In this document: positions 8,943 to 20,400 of the stretch, in pieces
Layout: each line of letters begins with the position of its first letter
How positions within the stretch are numbered: the stretch's first letter is position 1
Source: Phytopseudomonas flavescens
Lineage (GTDB): Bacteria > Pseudomonadota > Gammaproteobacteria > Pseudomonadales > Pseudomonadaceae
Length of the DNA: 64,000 bases
Direction: 5' to 3'
Assembly (NCBI RefSeq): GCF_900100535.1
Contig: NZ_FNDG01000004.1
Coordinates: 248,001 to 312,000, forward strand
Notes under the pieces: generated by a model
The model's database searches: none
Told to the model about the DNA's origin: nothing
Seen by the model: the letters and a program-made list of their open reading frames with translations, nothing else
Program-made: the position numbers and the translations under genes

Positions 8943-10583
8943 TCAGCGCGGATAAAGAGGCGGCAGTTGAGTGGTTTCCTGGCCGTTTTCCTGGGCTTTT
9001 TCCGCCGCTGGCAGCTCGCCGATGGCCTGCCACAACTGGGTGCCTTGCCAGTGCTGGCCGCTTTCGCTGTACAGCGCGCCGTTGAGGCCGTCGAGGGCCT
9101 CGGACAGCGGTGCGAAACGGGCCGCCATATCGGCCAGGGTTTCCGGTTGCTGGCGCGCCCAGGCATCGAGGGCCTGGCGGGTGGCCTGGCTGTCGTTGGC
9201 CAGGCAGGCGCGCCTGAGGTCGTCGAGCAGGGTGCGTGGGCTCGGGCCACTCTGCGCCGCGCGCTGGATGGCGGGCTGGCGCCGTGCGTGCCACCACAGG
9301 CCGAAACCGAGCACGCTGGTCAGGGCGAACAGCACGCTGCTCAGCTGCCACGGCCACAGACGTGCTTCGTCGACCGCGATGCCGCGTGGCGGTGGTTCAA
9401 CCGCCTGCTCCACGCTCATGGCCGGGTCCGCTGCCACTTCCAGGCTGCGTCCCGGCAGGCTGCTGCGTTCCAGGCGGTCCTCATGGGTGTTCCACCACAC
9501 CACCTCGACTGCCGGCAGTTGCAGGGTGCCGGCCTTGCTGGCCACCAGGGCTTCGCGCTCCTCACGGCTGCCGATCAGGCCGCGCTCGCTGCGTTCGTTG
9601 TTGAGCTGCGGTTGGTCCGGGTAGCGGCGCAGGCCGTCCACCGTGGTCGCGGGCAGTGGTGGCAGTTGCGCACTGGACAGGCCATCGGCCTTGAGCATCA
9701 GGCTACGGGTCAGCGAGTCGCCGACCTTGAGCTGCCCCGGCTCCGGGCTCCAGCCCTCGGCCAGGCTCAGGGCACGGGCCGGCAGCCACGGTGCGTCTGC
9801 CGGGTAATCAGCAGGCTTGGCCTTGACCGTCAACGGGATTTCCGGCGATTTGACCCGCGTGACCTTGCCGGGGCGCGGCCCGAAGGGCAGGTAGTCGTTT
9901 TTGCTGGCGCGTTCGGCCAGGGTGGCGCTGAACACCTGGCCAGGGATCGTCAACTCGCCGCTCTTCTGCGGGAAGATGGCGTAGCGCAATTCGATCACAC
10001 CGTGGCGGAGCCCACCGATATCCTGCTCGTAGGTGCGCGGCTCGCCCAAGGACTCGACCCGCGCATCGGCGATTTCCAGCGGCGTCAGGCTGCTGTCGTC
10101 GTACAGCGACACGGAATGGTAGATACGCAGGGTCAGCACGCTCTGCGCCTGCACGTAGACGCTTTCCTGATCCAGGCTGGCATCGATGAACACAGGCGCC
10201 ATCTGCTCGTTCGCCTCCTGGGCGGTCGACTCGAGAACATGCAGGCTGATCGGCTGGCTCTGAGAATCGCCCAGGCGCAGCGGTGGCACCACCACGTAGC
10301 CGCTGTGGCGCGGTCGCAGGGTGACCATCCAGCGCGTGGTGGCGCGGGCTTCGCCACCCAGGGTGGTGAGGCGATTGACCTGGCGGGTGCCAAGCACGTC
10401 GAACAGTTCGTCGAGCGGCGTCAGGTCGGGCTTGCCGAACTGCGTGGAGTCCATGGATTCCAGGGTCAGGTCGACACTTTCACCCAGGTTCAGCCGGCTG
10501 CGGTCGACGCTGGCGACAAGGTCCTGCGCGCCGGCCTGAAACGCCAGCAGGCAAAAGAGCAGGGTGCAGAGCAGGCGGGTCAT
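8943..10583 (-). CDS. batD: BatD family protein
   Basis: Encodes 546 residues: signal peptide (residues 1-19, ending QAGAQ), a series of immunoglobulin-like beta domains as in BatD/oxygen-tolerance proteins, and one transmembrane helix near residue 400 (WQLSSVLFALTSVLGFGLWW) leading to a cytoplasmic helical tail. It closes the Bat operon, and its ATG overlaps the stop of the preceding VWA-TPR gene (ATGA at 10580-10583). Bat proteins have been linked to aerotolerance and stress in Bacteroides, Francisella and spirochetes; the molecular function is still unclear. Confidence 0.88.
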   Translation of the reverse strand: MTRLLCTLLFCLLAFQAGAQDLVASVDRSRLNLGESVDLTLESMDSTQFGKPDLTPLDELFDVLGTRQVNRLTTLGGEARATTRWMVTLRPRHSGYVVVPPLRLGDSQSQPISLHVLESTAQEANEQMAPVFIDASLDQESVYVQAQSVLTLRIYHSVSLYDDSSLTPLEIADARVESLGEPRTYEQDIGGLRHGVIELRYAIFPQKSGELTIPGQVFSATLAERASKNDYLPFGPRPGKVTRVKSPEIPLTVKAKPADYPADAPWLPARALSLAEGWSPEPGQLKVGDSLTRSLMLKADGLSSAQLPPLPATTVDGLRRYPDQPQLNNERSERGLIGSREEREALVASKAGTLQLPAVEVVWWNTHEDRLERSSLPGRSLEVAADPAMSVEQAVEPPPRGIAVDEARLWPWQLSSVLFALTSVLGFGLWWHARRQPAIQRAAQSGPSPRTLLDDLRRACLANDSQATRQALDAWARQQPETLADMAARFAPLSEALDGLNGALYSESGQHWQGTQLWQAIGELPAAEKAQENGQETTQLPPLYPR

Positions 10584-12334
10584 CGTGGCGGTTCCTGACG
10601 CTGTTGCTGTTCGTACCAGAATTTGCGACGCAGCAGTTCGCCCGGGTCATCGGGAATCTGCCGCAGCCATTGTTCCAGAGCCTGGCGACGCTCACCATCG
10701 AGCGGCTCATCGACTTCCGAGCTGCGCGTATCGGCGGGTGGCGAGGCCGGCCGTTCAGCGCTCTCACCTGTTTCCGAGGGCTGGCCCGGCGAGGTTTTCG
10801 CATTGCCCGGCGGCTGTTGCGCCTGCGACGTGCCGGGCTCGCCCTGGCTGGCCTCCCGCGCGTCCGGGGTGGGGGCTGCAGATTGACCGGGTTGCTGTTG
10901 TTCGTCGTTTTCCTCGCGCGTTTTACCGTCCGGCTGATCCTTCGGCTGGCTTTGCTGCTGTTCGCGCTGGCGCAGCAGTTCTTCCACCAGGGCCTTGTTC
11001 TGCTCGGCCTGGAGCAGTTGCGGGTCGATTTCCAGGGCGCGCTCGTAAGCGTCTACGGCGGCCTCCAGTTCGTTGCTGCGGGCCAGGGCGTTGCCGCGGT
11101 TGTACAGGGAGGCGGCACTGTCGTTCAGGGCGAATTGCTCGGCTGCGGCGGCGTAGTCTCCGGCTTCGTAGAGTGCCAGGCCACGCCACTGCGGGTCATC
11201 GAAACGCTCTGCGGCCTCCTTGGGGCGCTGTGCATCGAGCAGGCGCTGGCCCTGCTGATCGGCACGCAGCCAGAGGTCATCTAAGCTGAACGCCAGGCTC
11301 GTCTGCGGGGTGCCCAGCAACAGCAGCGGCAGGCACAGCAGCCAGCCGCGGCGTCCGGCACAGGCCGCCAGCAGCAACAGTGGCAGCAACAGCCAGTACC
11401 CCTGGTCGGCCCAACTGCGCAGCTGCGTCTTGTGGCCGTCGTCGCGCACCTGCTGTGGGCCATCGAGCAGGCCAAGGGCGCGCACGTCACGCTCGTCGAG
11501 GCTGATGCTACGGTACTGGGCGCCCAGGTCGCGGGCGAACCGGCTCAGCCCGGCGGCATCCAGGCGCGGCATGAGGATGGCGCCCTGATCGTCCTTCATG
11601 AAGGTGCCGTCCTCCTGGATGATCGGCGCGCCCTCGCTGCTGCCCACACCGAGAATGCGCAGGCGCTCGCCACGGCTGCCGAGCAGCTTGCCGATGGCGC
11701 TGCGTTCGCTGTCATCCAGGCTGCTGGTGATCAGCAACAGGCGGCCCTGACCCTGAGCGCCGTCCTTGAGCAATTGCAGGGCCTTGGCCACCGCCAGGTC
11801 GGCGCGCGCACCCGGCTCCGGCATGATCGACGGCTTGAGCGCCTCGAGCAGGTTGCGGCTGGTGCCCAGGTCGTCCGACAGCGGCACCAGGGTGTGGGCG
11901 CTGCCGGCATACACCACGATGGCGGTCTGCGCATCGCCGCGGGCCTGCAACAGGTCGAGCAGTTTGCGCCGCGCCTGGGCCAGGCGATTGGGCGAGGCGT
12001 CGCTGGCCAGCATCTGCGGGGTCAGCTCGAGCACCACCACCAGCGGATCCGCCGGCTTCAGGTCGTTCTGCTCCACCCGCTGCCAACTGGGCCCGAGCAG
12101 CGCCAGGATGGCCAGCAGCCAGGCCAGGCCGAGGGCGATCCACGGCAGGCGGCTGCTGCGGCCCCGGCCGCCACGCAGCAGCACGGCATGGAAGGCGGGC
12201 GGCAACAGCGCCTGCCAGCGGCCGCTGCGTTTCTCGCGATGGGTGAGCAGCCACAGCAGCCAGGCTGTCAGTGGCAGCAGCAACAGCCACCAGGGGCGCA
12301 ACAGGTGGGGCCACAGGCCGTTGAGTTCGCTCAT
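10580..12334 (-). CDS. VWA and TPR domain protein (BatB/BatC-like fusion)
   Basis: Encodes 584 residues from ATG 12334, which overlaps the batA stop (ATGA). Order: two N-terminal transmembrane segments (about 10-27 and 56-78), a von Willebrand A domain (about 90-290), another transmembrane segment near 310-335, TPR repeats (about 385-460, including YNRGNALARSNELEAAVDAY), and a long Gln/Pro/Ser/Glu-rich low-complexity tail. In many bacteria BatB (VWA) and BatC (TPR) are separate; here they are fused. The metal-binding MIDAS stretch, normally DxSxS, reads LELTPQM, so the acidic and serine ligands are altered and metal binding may be lost. It is probably an inner-membrane partner of BatA and BatD. 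Confidence 0.87.
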   Translation of the reverse strand: MSELNGLWPHLLRPWWLLLLPLTAWLLWLLTHREKRSGRWQALLPPAFHAVLLRGGRGRSSRLPWIALGLAWLLAILALLGPSWQRVEQNDLKPADPLVVVLELTPQMLASDASPNRLAQARRKLLDLLQARGDAQTAIVVYAGSAHTLVPLSDDLGTSRNLLEALKPSIMPEPGARADLAVAKALQLLKDGAQGQGRLLLITSSLDDSERSAIGKLLGSRGERLRILGVGSSEGAPIIQEDGTFMKDDQGAILMPRLDAAGLSRFARDLGAQYRSISLDERDVRALGLLDGPQQVRDDGHKTQLRSWADQGYWLLLPLLLLAACAGRRGWLLCLPLLLLGTPQTSLAFSLDDLWLRADQQGQRLLDAQRPKEAAERFDDPQWRGLALYEAGDYAAAAEQFALNDSAASLYNRGNALARSNELEAAVDAYERALEIDPQLLQAEQNKALVEELLRQREQQQSQPKDQPDGKTREENDEQQQPGQSAAPTPDAREASQGEPGTSQAQQPPGNAKTSPGQPSETGESAERPASPPADTRSSEVDEPLDGERRQALEQWLRQIPDDPGELLRRKFWYEQQQRQEPPR

Positions 12335-13362
12335 GGTGCCTTGCGCCCCAGCCGCTGCAGGAGGGTGAGCCGCTGCTGGCGCAGCTGCGGCCACAGGCCG
12401 CGAGTCACCAGCACCAGGCTGAGCAGCACGGCCGCTGCCAGGGGCCAGGCATAGAGCGCCAGGGCAGGGCGCGCCAGGGTCGGTTGTTGGGCTACCGGTT
12501 CGAGGCGATCGAGGGTCGCTTCGATGGCTTGCAGTTCGTGCTGATCGCGGGCACGGAAATAGTCGCCGCCGGTGAGCTCGGCGATCGCGCGCAGGGTCGG
12601 TTCGTCCAGGTCCAGGCTCGGGTTGAAACCGAAGGCCGCGAAGTTGCCACCTTGCTGCGGGTCGGCGCCGATGCCGATGGGGTAGATGGTCACGCCTTCT
12701 TCGGCGGCCAGGCGGGCGGCGGTCATCGGCTCGATTTCGCCGCCGTTGTTGGCACCGTCGGTGATCAGTACCAGCACGCGGCTGTGTGCCGGCCGCTGGC
12801 GCAGACGCTTCACCGCCAGGCCGATGGCATCGCCGATGGCGGTATTCTTGCCGGCGATGCCGATCACCGCTTCGTCGAGCCAGGTGCGCACGGTCTGCCG
12901 GTCGAAGGTCAGCGGCGCCTGCAGGTAGGCCTGGCTGCCGAACAGGATCAGCCCGAGTCGATCACCGCTGCGCCCCTCGATGAACTCGCCGATCAAGTGC
13001 TTGACCAGCGTCAGGCGGCTGACCTCCTCGTCGTCCCAGCGCATGTCGGCGTAATCCATGGAGCCGGATACGTCCACGGCGATCAGCAGATCGCGCCCGC
13101 TGGCCGGTAGTGGCAGAGGCTCGCCGACCCATTGCGGGCGTGCCGCGGCGCACAGCAGCAGTAACCAGAGCAGGGCGAAATGCACCTGTTTCTTCCACGG
13201 CGGAAGCTGCAGGCGGGCGCGGCGCCCGGACAGGTTTTCCAGCTCATCGAGAAAGCTCACCTGCAACGCTGCCTCGCCGCTGTCGGCTGGCGGCAGCCAC
13301 AGGCGCAGCAGCCAGGGCAGCGGCGCGAGCAGGAATATCCATGGCCAGGCGAGCTCAAACAT
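12331..13362 (-). CDS. batA: VWA domain protein BatA
   Basis: Encodes 343 residues. A transmembrane segment lies at the N terminus (FELAWPWIFLLAPLPWLLRL), a second near residues 58-75, then a VWA domain with an intact MIDAS motif (AVDVSGSMDYAD), and a C-terminal helix (LYAWPLAAAVLLSLVLVT). The intact MIDAS contrasts with the next gene. It overlaps DUF4381 by 8 bases and the VWA-TPR gene by 4. The expected role is an inner-membrane substrate or scaffold of the MoxR ATPase. Confidence 0.9.
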   Translation of the reverse strand: MFELAWPWIFLLAPLPWLLRLWLPPADSGEAALQVSFLDELENLSGRRARLQLPPWKKQVHFALLWLLLLCAAARPQWVGEPLPLPASGRDLLIAVDVSGSMDYADMRWDDEEVSRLTLVKHLIGEFIEGRSGDRLGLILFGSQAYLQAPLTFDRQTVRTWLDEAVIGIAGKNTAIGDAIGLAVKRLRQRPAHSRVLVLITDGANNGGEIEPMTAARLAAEEGVTIYPIGIGADPQQGGNFAAFGFNPSLDLDEPTLRAIAELTGGDYFRARDQHELQAIEATLDRLEPVAQQPTLARPALALYAWPLAAAVLLSLVLVTRGLWPQLRQQRLTLLQRLGRKAP

Positions 13363-13849
13363 GCTTGCGGATCCAGATGGCGACGGCCCCGTTGAGGCCC
13401 TCGATGGCCTTGTCGTCCAGATTGCAGTGCGGCTTGTAGGCGCCTTCCACGAGGATCATCCAGCGGGTCAGGCCGGCGGCCGGGCAGCGGTTGTCGAGAA
13501 ACGCCAGCCAGGCACGGCTGCTCAGGGTATGGCTGTGGCTGTCCGGGTAACGTTCGCGGCACAGGCGTTTGAGCAGGCCGTTGATCTGCTGCAGCCAGGG
13601 CCCGGCCGGGATGCCGTCATAGGGTTTGCCGAGGCGTTGCAGCTCCTGCAGGGCCGCTTCGCGCAGCGGGTCGAGGGGCTGTTCGGCGGCCGGCTTGCGC
13701 TGCGTTCCGGGCAACCGCCTGAACAGCCGCCAGGCCACTACGCTGAGCACCGGCAGGAGCATCGCCAGCAGCCACCAGCCCGGTGCGGGCGGCCACCAGC
13801 CAACGGCGGCCGGGGCGATCAGCGGTTGCAGTTGATCGAGCGGGTTCAT
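13355..13849 (-). CDS. DUF4381 domain protein
   Basis: Encodes 164 residues. A single transmembrane helix (about 24-42, WWLLAMLLPVLSVVAWRLF) is followed by a cytoplasmic helical domain. It matches DUF4381, a small family found almost only inside MoxR-DUF58-VWA operons. Its start codon overlaps the DUF58 stop (ATGA) and its end overlaps batA, so translational coupling is likely. The function is unknown; position suggests it joins the DUF58 and VWA proteins at the membrane. Confidence 0.85.
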   Translation of the reverse strand: MNPLDQLQPLIAPAAVGWWPPAPGWWLLAMLLPVLSVVAWRLFRRLPGTQRKPAAEQPLDPLREAALQELQRLGKPYDGIPAGPWLQQINGLLKRLCRERYPDSHSHTLSSRAWLAFLDNRCPAAGLTRWMILVEGAYKPHCNLDDKAIEGLNGAVAIWIRKHV

Positions 13850-14798
13850 GCCGATTTACCGGGGCGCAGGTTGTTCAAGTGTTCACGCAGTTGTTCGACC
13901 AGCTCCTGGGCGGTGGACAGCGACAGCAGCGGCACGCCGAGTTTCTGCGCCAGGCGTTGCCAGCGCGCCTGGCGGGCCTGCGCCTGGGCGGCGTAGCGGT
14001 GCTGCAGGCTGGCGTCCTCGGTGTCCACTTCCAGCTGGGCGCCGCCATCGGCGAAACGCAGCAGGCCGGATGCCGGCAGGGCATGATCGAGGGGGTCGGA
14101 GACCGGCAGCAGCAACAGGTCGGTGTGCCTGGCGAGCAGGATCAACTGTTGTTCGCTGCTGTCGCTCAGGGTGCGCTGGTCGCAGAGGATCACCACCAGG
14201 CTGCCGGGGCGCAGCACTTCGCGGGCGCGGCGCAGGGCCTGACCGAAGCTGTCCCGATAGACCGGAGCATCACCGTGTAGTGCCTGGTTGGCGCGGGCCA
14301 GGCGGCTGAGCAGTTGCAGCAGGCTCTGCTTGCTGCGCCGTGGTTTGATTTCGTGGTGGTCCTGGGCGCCGAATACCAGGCCACCGATACGGTCGTTATG
14401 GCCCAGTGCGGCCCAGCCGATCAGCCCGGCGGCGCGGGCGGCGAGCACCGATTTGAACATCAGGCCGGAGCCGAAGAACAGTTGTCGGCTCTGCTCCACG
14501 AGTACGTAGACCGGCCGCTCGCGTTCTTCGTGGAACAGTTTGGTATGCGGTTCCTGGGTGCGCGCGGTGACGCGCCAGTCGATGGTGCGTACATCGTCAC
14601 CGGGCTGGTAGACCCGTACCTGGTCGAAGTCAACGCCGCGTCCGCGCAGCTTCGAATGGTGCAGGCCAATCAGCGGGCTGCGCCTGCCCGGCGTGGAGAA
14701 CAGCGGTACTTCGCGAACGTGGTGACGCATGTCGATGAGTTGCTTGAGATCGGTACGGATGCCCGCCTGCAGCTCGGAGTCATCCGTCTGCGCTTGCA

Positions 14799-14799
<1 letters not shown>
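13846..14799 (-). CDS. DUF58 domain protein
   Basis: Encodes 317 residues from ATG 14799, which shares one base with the moxR stop (TGATG). It contains the DUF58 core GxxHSKLRGRGVDFDQVRVYQPGDDVRTIDWRVTAR-type motif near residues 45-80, followed by a degenerate VWA-like fold. Unlike many DUF58 proteins it lacks N-terminal transmembrane helices, so it is probably cytoplasmic. DUF58 genes nearly always follow a MoxR ATPase, as here. The long upstream extension of the frame is rejected because it lies antisense to no signal and overlaps moxR. Confidence 0.87.
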
Positions 14800-15758
<959 letters not shown>

Positions 15759-16077
15759 AGGTTTTCCAGGCTGGAAAGCGCGAGCGACGACCCCGCTCGT
15801 CAGGGCCGACCATGATAATCGAAGGCAGGGGGGTTAGGCCATGGAGGACGATAGGGTGCAAGGGCTGTCGCCGTCCGGCGTTTCGCCACTCGACCCGGGT
15901 ATCCCGGCGCTGGTCGGCGCCAGTGGCGTTCAGCGTCTAGACTCGATGGCGTGCCAGGCGCTTGAAGGAGGTATTCCTGGCCCACCGCAAGGCCGTCATC
16001 GGCATCCGCCCGCTCCGCGCGCGCCGTATCAGGATCGGCCTGACACTGTCGCAACACCGCCTATCGAGGAGGTCTCC
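15759..16077. other. Intergenic region between moxR operon and alcohol dehydrogenase
   Basis: This 319-base stretch separates divergent genes and should contain both promoters. A strong ribosome site (GAGGAGG) sits 6 bases before the dehydrogenase ATG. I see no convincing ORF, repeat or RNA in it; weak frames on both strands have no recognisable protein. Confidence 0.6.
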
Positions 16078-17172
16078 ATGGCAATGATGAGGGCAGCGGT
16101 TTTCGTGGCGCCGGGACGAATCGAACTGACCGACAAGGCCATTCCCGACGTGGGGCCCAACGATGCGCTGGTGCGCATTTCCACCACCACCATCTGTGGT
16201 ACCGACGTGCACATCCTCAAGGGCGAATACCCGGTCGCGCCAGGGTTGACCGTCGGGCATGAGCCGGTGGGGATCATCGAAAAGCTCGGCAGCGCGGTCA
16301 AGGGCTACCGGGAGGGACAGCGGGTCATCGCCGGGGCCATCTGCCCCAACTTCAACTCCTATGCGGCGCAGGACGGGGTGGCCTCGCAGGATGGCAGCTA
16401 CCTGATCGACAACGGCCTTTGCGGTTGCCACGGCTACAAGGCCACGGCGGGCTGGCGTTTCGGCAACCTGATCGACGGTACCCAGGCCGAGTATGTGCTG
16501 GTGCCGGATGCGGAAGGCAACCTCGCCCCCATTCCCGACGGGCTCAGCGACGAGCAGGTGCTGATGTGCCCGGACATCATGTCCACGGGGTTCAAGGGTG
16601 CCGAGAATGCCAATATTCGTATCGGTGATACCGTGGTGGTCTTCGCCCAGGGGCCGATCGGCCTGTGTGCCACTGCCGGGGCTCGCTTGCTGGGGGCATC
16701 GACCATCATCGCGGTGGACGGCAACGACCACCGCCTGGGCATCGCCCGAACGATGGGCGCGGATATCACGCTGAACGTCGGGCAATGCGATGTGGTGGAG
16801 GAGGTCATGAAGGTCACCCGTGGCCGGGGGGCCGACTCATCCATCGAGTGCCTGGGCCTGCCCAGTACCTTCGAGCAGGCCATGAAGGTGCTCAAGCCCG
16901 GTGGCACGCTTTCCAGCCTTGGCGTCTATTCCAGCGATGTGAAGATCCCGCTGTCGTCCTTCGCGGCCGGTCTCGGTGACCACCGGATCAACACAGCGCT
17001 GTGCCCCGGTGGCAAGGAACGCATGCGCCGGCTGATGAGCGTGATCGAATCCGGCCGGGCAGACTTCGGCTCGCTGGTGACCCATCACTACGCGCTGGCC
17101 GACATCGGCACGGCCTACGAGCTGTTCGCCCACCAGCGCGACGGCGTGCTCAAGGTCGCCATCAAGCCCTGA
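16078..17172 (+). CDS. Zinc-dependent medium-chain alcohol dehydrogenase (CbADH-like)
   Basis: Encodes 364 residues. Catalytic zinc ligands are visible as Cys40 (TICGTDVH), His61-Glu62 (GHEPVG) and an Asp in MCPDIMSTGFKGAEN. The four-cysteine structural zinc loop is absent, as in Clostridium beijerinckii secondary alcohol dehydrogenase and its relatives. The Rossmann motif lies at about residues 182-210; the second strand ends in IIAVDGN, an Asp that favours NAD over NADP. The substrate is probably a small secondary or primary alcohol, but this cannot be fixed. It lies upstream of gdhB with about 295 bases between, so it need not be in the same transcript. Confidence 0.87.
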   Translation: MAMMRAAVFVAPGRIELTDKAIPDVGPNDALVRISTTTICGTDVHILKGEYPVAPGLTVGHEPVGIIEKLGSAVKGYREGQRVIAGAICPNFNSYAAQDGVASQDGSYLIDNGLCGCHGYKATAGWRFGNLIDGTQAEYVLVPDAEGNLAPIPDGLSDEQVLMCPDIMSTGFKGAENANIRIGDTVVVFAQGPIGLCATAGARLLGASTIIAVDGNDHRLGIARTMGADITLNVGQCDVVEEVMKVTRGRGADSSIECLGLPSTFEQAMKVLKPGGTLSSLGVYSSDVKIPLSSFAAGLGDHRINTALCPGGKERMRRLMSVIESGRADFGSLVTHHYALADIGTAYELFAHQRDGVLKVAIKP

Positions 17173-17467
17173 ACCCCTGCGCGGGTGGTGATGAGCGCGG
17201 CAGGGTGGCCGGGTCGGCACCGAGACGATGCGGCGGGCGTGCCTGAGCGCAGGATGTTGTACGACGTCTGCCGAGGTGCTGACGGGCATGAACGAAAATG
17301 TCGCCGCACCGCAAGCGTGCATTCCGCTTGCCTCGTTAAGCTGCCCTGGCGCCTGGGACCGGGCGTCGTGGCGCATGCCGGGTAGCGCTTGCAGGCGGCC
17401 GGTCTAAGGTTGAACTACGCATGGAAACACGAATCGCACATACCAAGCCCATAGATGGAGCATACAC

Positions 17468-20400
17468 ATGGCGTTCTTCACCGCGGCCAGCAAAGCCGAC
17501 TTTCAGCAGCAACTGCAAGCGGCCCTGGCGCAGCATGTCAGTGAACGGGACCTGCCAGGCGTGGCTCTGTTCGCTGAACAATTCTTCGGCATCATCGCCC
17601 TCGAGGAATTGACGCAACGGCGCCTCTCCGACCTGGTCGGTTGCACCCTTTCCGCCTGGCGCCTGCTGGCCAGCTTCGACCCTGCCCAGCCCCAGGTGCG
17701 CGTGTTCAACCCCGACTATGAAAAACATGGCTGGCAAAGCACGCACACCGGCATCGAGGTGCTGCACCCGGATATCCCGTTTCTCGTGGATTCCGTGCGT
17801 ATCGAACTCAAGCGTCGTGGCTACAGCATCCACACCCTGCAGAACAGCGTGCTGAGCGTGCGCCGCGATGCCCAGGGCGCGCTCCTCGAGTTGCTGCCCA
17901 AGGGTACCACCGGCCAGGATGTCACCCGCGAGTCTCTGATGTTCCTGGAGATCAACCGCTGCGCCAGCAACGCCGAGATCAAGTCGCTGCACAAGACCCT
18001 GCTCGACGTGCTGGAAGAAGTGCGCCTGAGCGTCGCCGATTTCCAGCCCATGAAGGCCAAGGCCCAAGAGCTGCTGGCCAAGCTGGGTGAGGGCAGCCTC
18101 GGCCGCGGCCACAGCGAGGCTGCCGAGCTGGATGAGATAAAGGTATTTCTCGCCTGGCTGCAGGACGACCATTTCACCTTCCTCGGCTACGAGGAATTCA
18201 CCGTTCACGACGATACCAGCGGCGGCTACCTGCAGTACGACGAAAGCTCGTTGCTGGGGCTTTCCAAGCGCCTGCGCAGCGGCCTGAGCCAGGACGACCT
18301 GCGTATCGAGCCCTATGCGCTGGCCTACCTGCGCGAGCCCAGCCTGCTGTCGTTCGCCAAGGCCGCGCAACCGAGCCGCGTGCACCGTCCGGCCTATCCG
18401 GATTTCGTTTCCATCCGGGAAATCGACGACGCAGGCAAGGTGCTCAAGGAGTACCGTTTCCTCGGCATCTACACCTCCACCGCTTACAGCGAGAGCGTGC
18501 GCGAGATTCCCTACATTCGCCGCAAGGTCGCCGACGTGGAGAAGCGCTCCGGCTTCATCTCCCAGGGCCACCTGAGCAAGGAGCTGGTCAAGGTTCTCGA
18601 AGTGCTGCCGCGCGACGACCTGTTCCAGACGCCGGTGGACGAGCTGGCCAGCACCGCGCTGTCGATCGTACAGATCCAGGAGCGCAACAAGGTGCGCCTG
18701 TTCCTGCGTTTCGACCCCTATGGCCGTTTCGTCTACGCCCTGGCCTACGTGCCGCGCGACATCTATTCCACCGAGACCCGCCTGCGCATTCAGCAGGTGC
18801 TGGTCGATCGCCTGCAGGCCAGTGATTGCGAGTTCTGGACCTACTTCTCCGAGTCGGTACTGGCCCGGGTGCAGTTCATCCTGCGCGTGGACCCGAAGAC
18901 CAAGCTGGACATCGACCCGCAGCAGCTCGAGCGTGAGGTCATCCAGGCCTGCCGCTCCTGGACCGACGACTACGCGTCCCTGGTGGTGGAGAACTTCGGT
19001 GAGGCCAAGGGAACGCGGCTGCTTACCGACTTCCCCAAGCATTTCCCCGCCGGTTACCGCGAGCGCTTCCCGGCGCATTCGGCGGTGGTCGACATGCAGC
19101 ACCTGCGCAGCCTCTCCGACGAGCGCCCGCTGGTCATGAGCTTCTACCAGCCGCTGGTGCCGGGCGAGCGCCAGCTGCACTGCAAGCTGTATCACGCCGA
19201 TACGCCGCTGGCGCTGTCCGACGTGCTGCCGATCCTCGAGAACCTCGGCCTGCGCGTGCTCGGTGAGTTCCCCTATCGCCTGCAGCACCAGAACGGTCGC
19301 GAGTTCTGGATTCACGATTTCGCCTTCACCTATGCCGAGGGCATCAAGCTCGACATCCAGCAGCTCAACGACACCCTGCAGGATGCCTTCGTGCACATCG
19401 TGCGCGGCGACGCCGAGAACGATGCCTTCAACCGCCTGGTACTGACCGCCGGCCTGCCATGGCGCGACGTGGCGCTGCTGCGCGCCTACGCCCGGTACCT
19501 GAAGCAGATTCGTCTGGGCTTCGACCTTGGCTACATCGCCAACACCCTGCTCAACCATGCCGATATCGCCCGCGAGCTGGTGCGGCTGTTCAAGACCCGC
19601 TTCTACCTGGCCCGCAAGCTCGGCGCCGATGACCTGCAGGACAAGCAGAACAAGCTGGAACAGGCGATTCTCGGTGCCCTGGACAACGTCGCGGTGCTCA
19701 ACGAAGACCGCATCCTGCGTCGCTACCTGGACCTGATCAAGGCGACCCTGCGTACCAACTTCTATCAGCCCGATGCCCAGGGCGAGGCGAAGCATTACTT
19801 CAGCTTCAAGTTCAACCCGAGCGCGATCCCCGAACTGCCGCGGCCCGTGCCGAAGTTCGAGATCTTCGTCTACTCGCCGCGGGTGGAAGGCGTGCACCTG
19901 CGCTTCGGCAACGTCGCCCGCGGCGGCCTGCGCTGGTCCGACCGTGAAGAAGACTTCCGTACCGAAGTGCTCGGCCTGGTCAAGGCGCAGCAGGTCAAGA
20001 ACGCGGTGATCGTGCCGGTCGGTGCCAAGGGCGGTTTCGTGCCACGTCGCCTGCCCGTGGGCGGCGGCCGCGACGAGGTCCAGGCCGAGGCCATCGCCTG
20101 CTACCGCATCTTCATCAGCGGGCTGCTCGACATCACCGACAACCTGAAAGAAGGCGAGGTGGCACCACCGGCCAACGTGGTGCGCCACGATGCCGATGAC
20201 CCCTATCTGGTCGTCGCCGCCGACAAGGGCACCGCGACCTTCTCCGACATCGCCAACGGCATTGCCGGCGAATACGGCTTCTGGCTGGGCGATGCCTTCG
20301 CCTCGGGCGGTTCTGCCGGTTACGACCACAAGGGCATGGGCATCACCGCCAAGGGCGGCTGGGTTTCCGTGCAGCGTCATTTCCGCGAACGCGGCATCGA

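Noticed and set aside
8930..9250. N-terminal extension of the AraC gene by 107 codons
   Set aside because: The extension lies inside batD in another frame and has no similarity; MTEQPVST at 8929 is the natural start.
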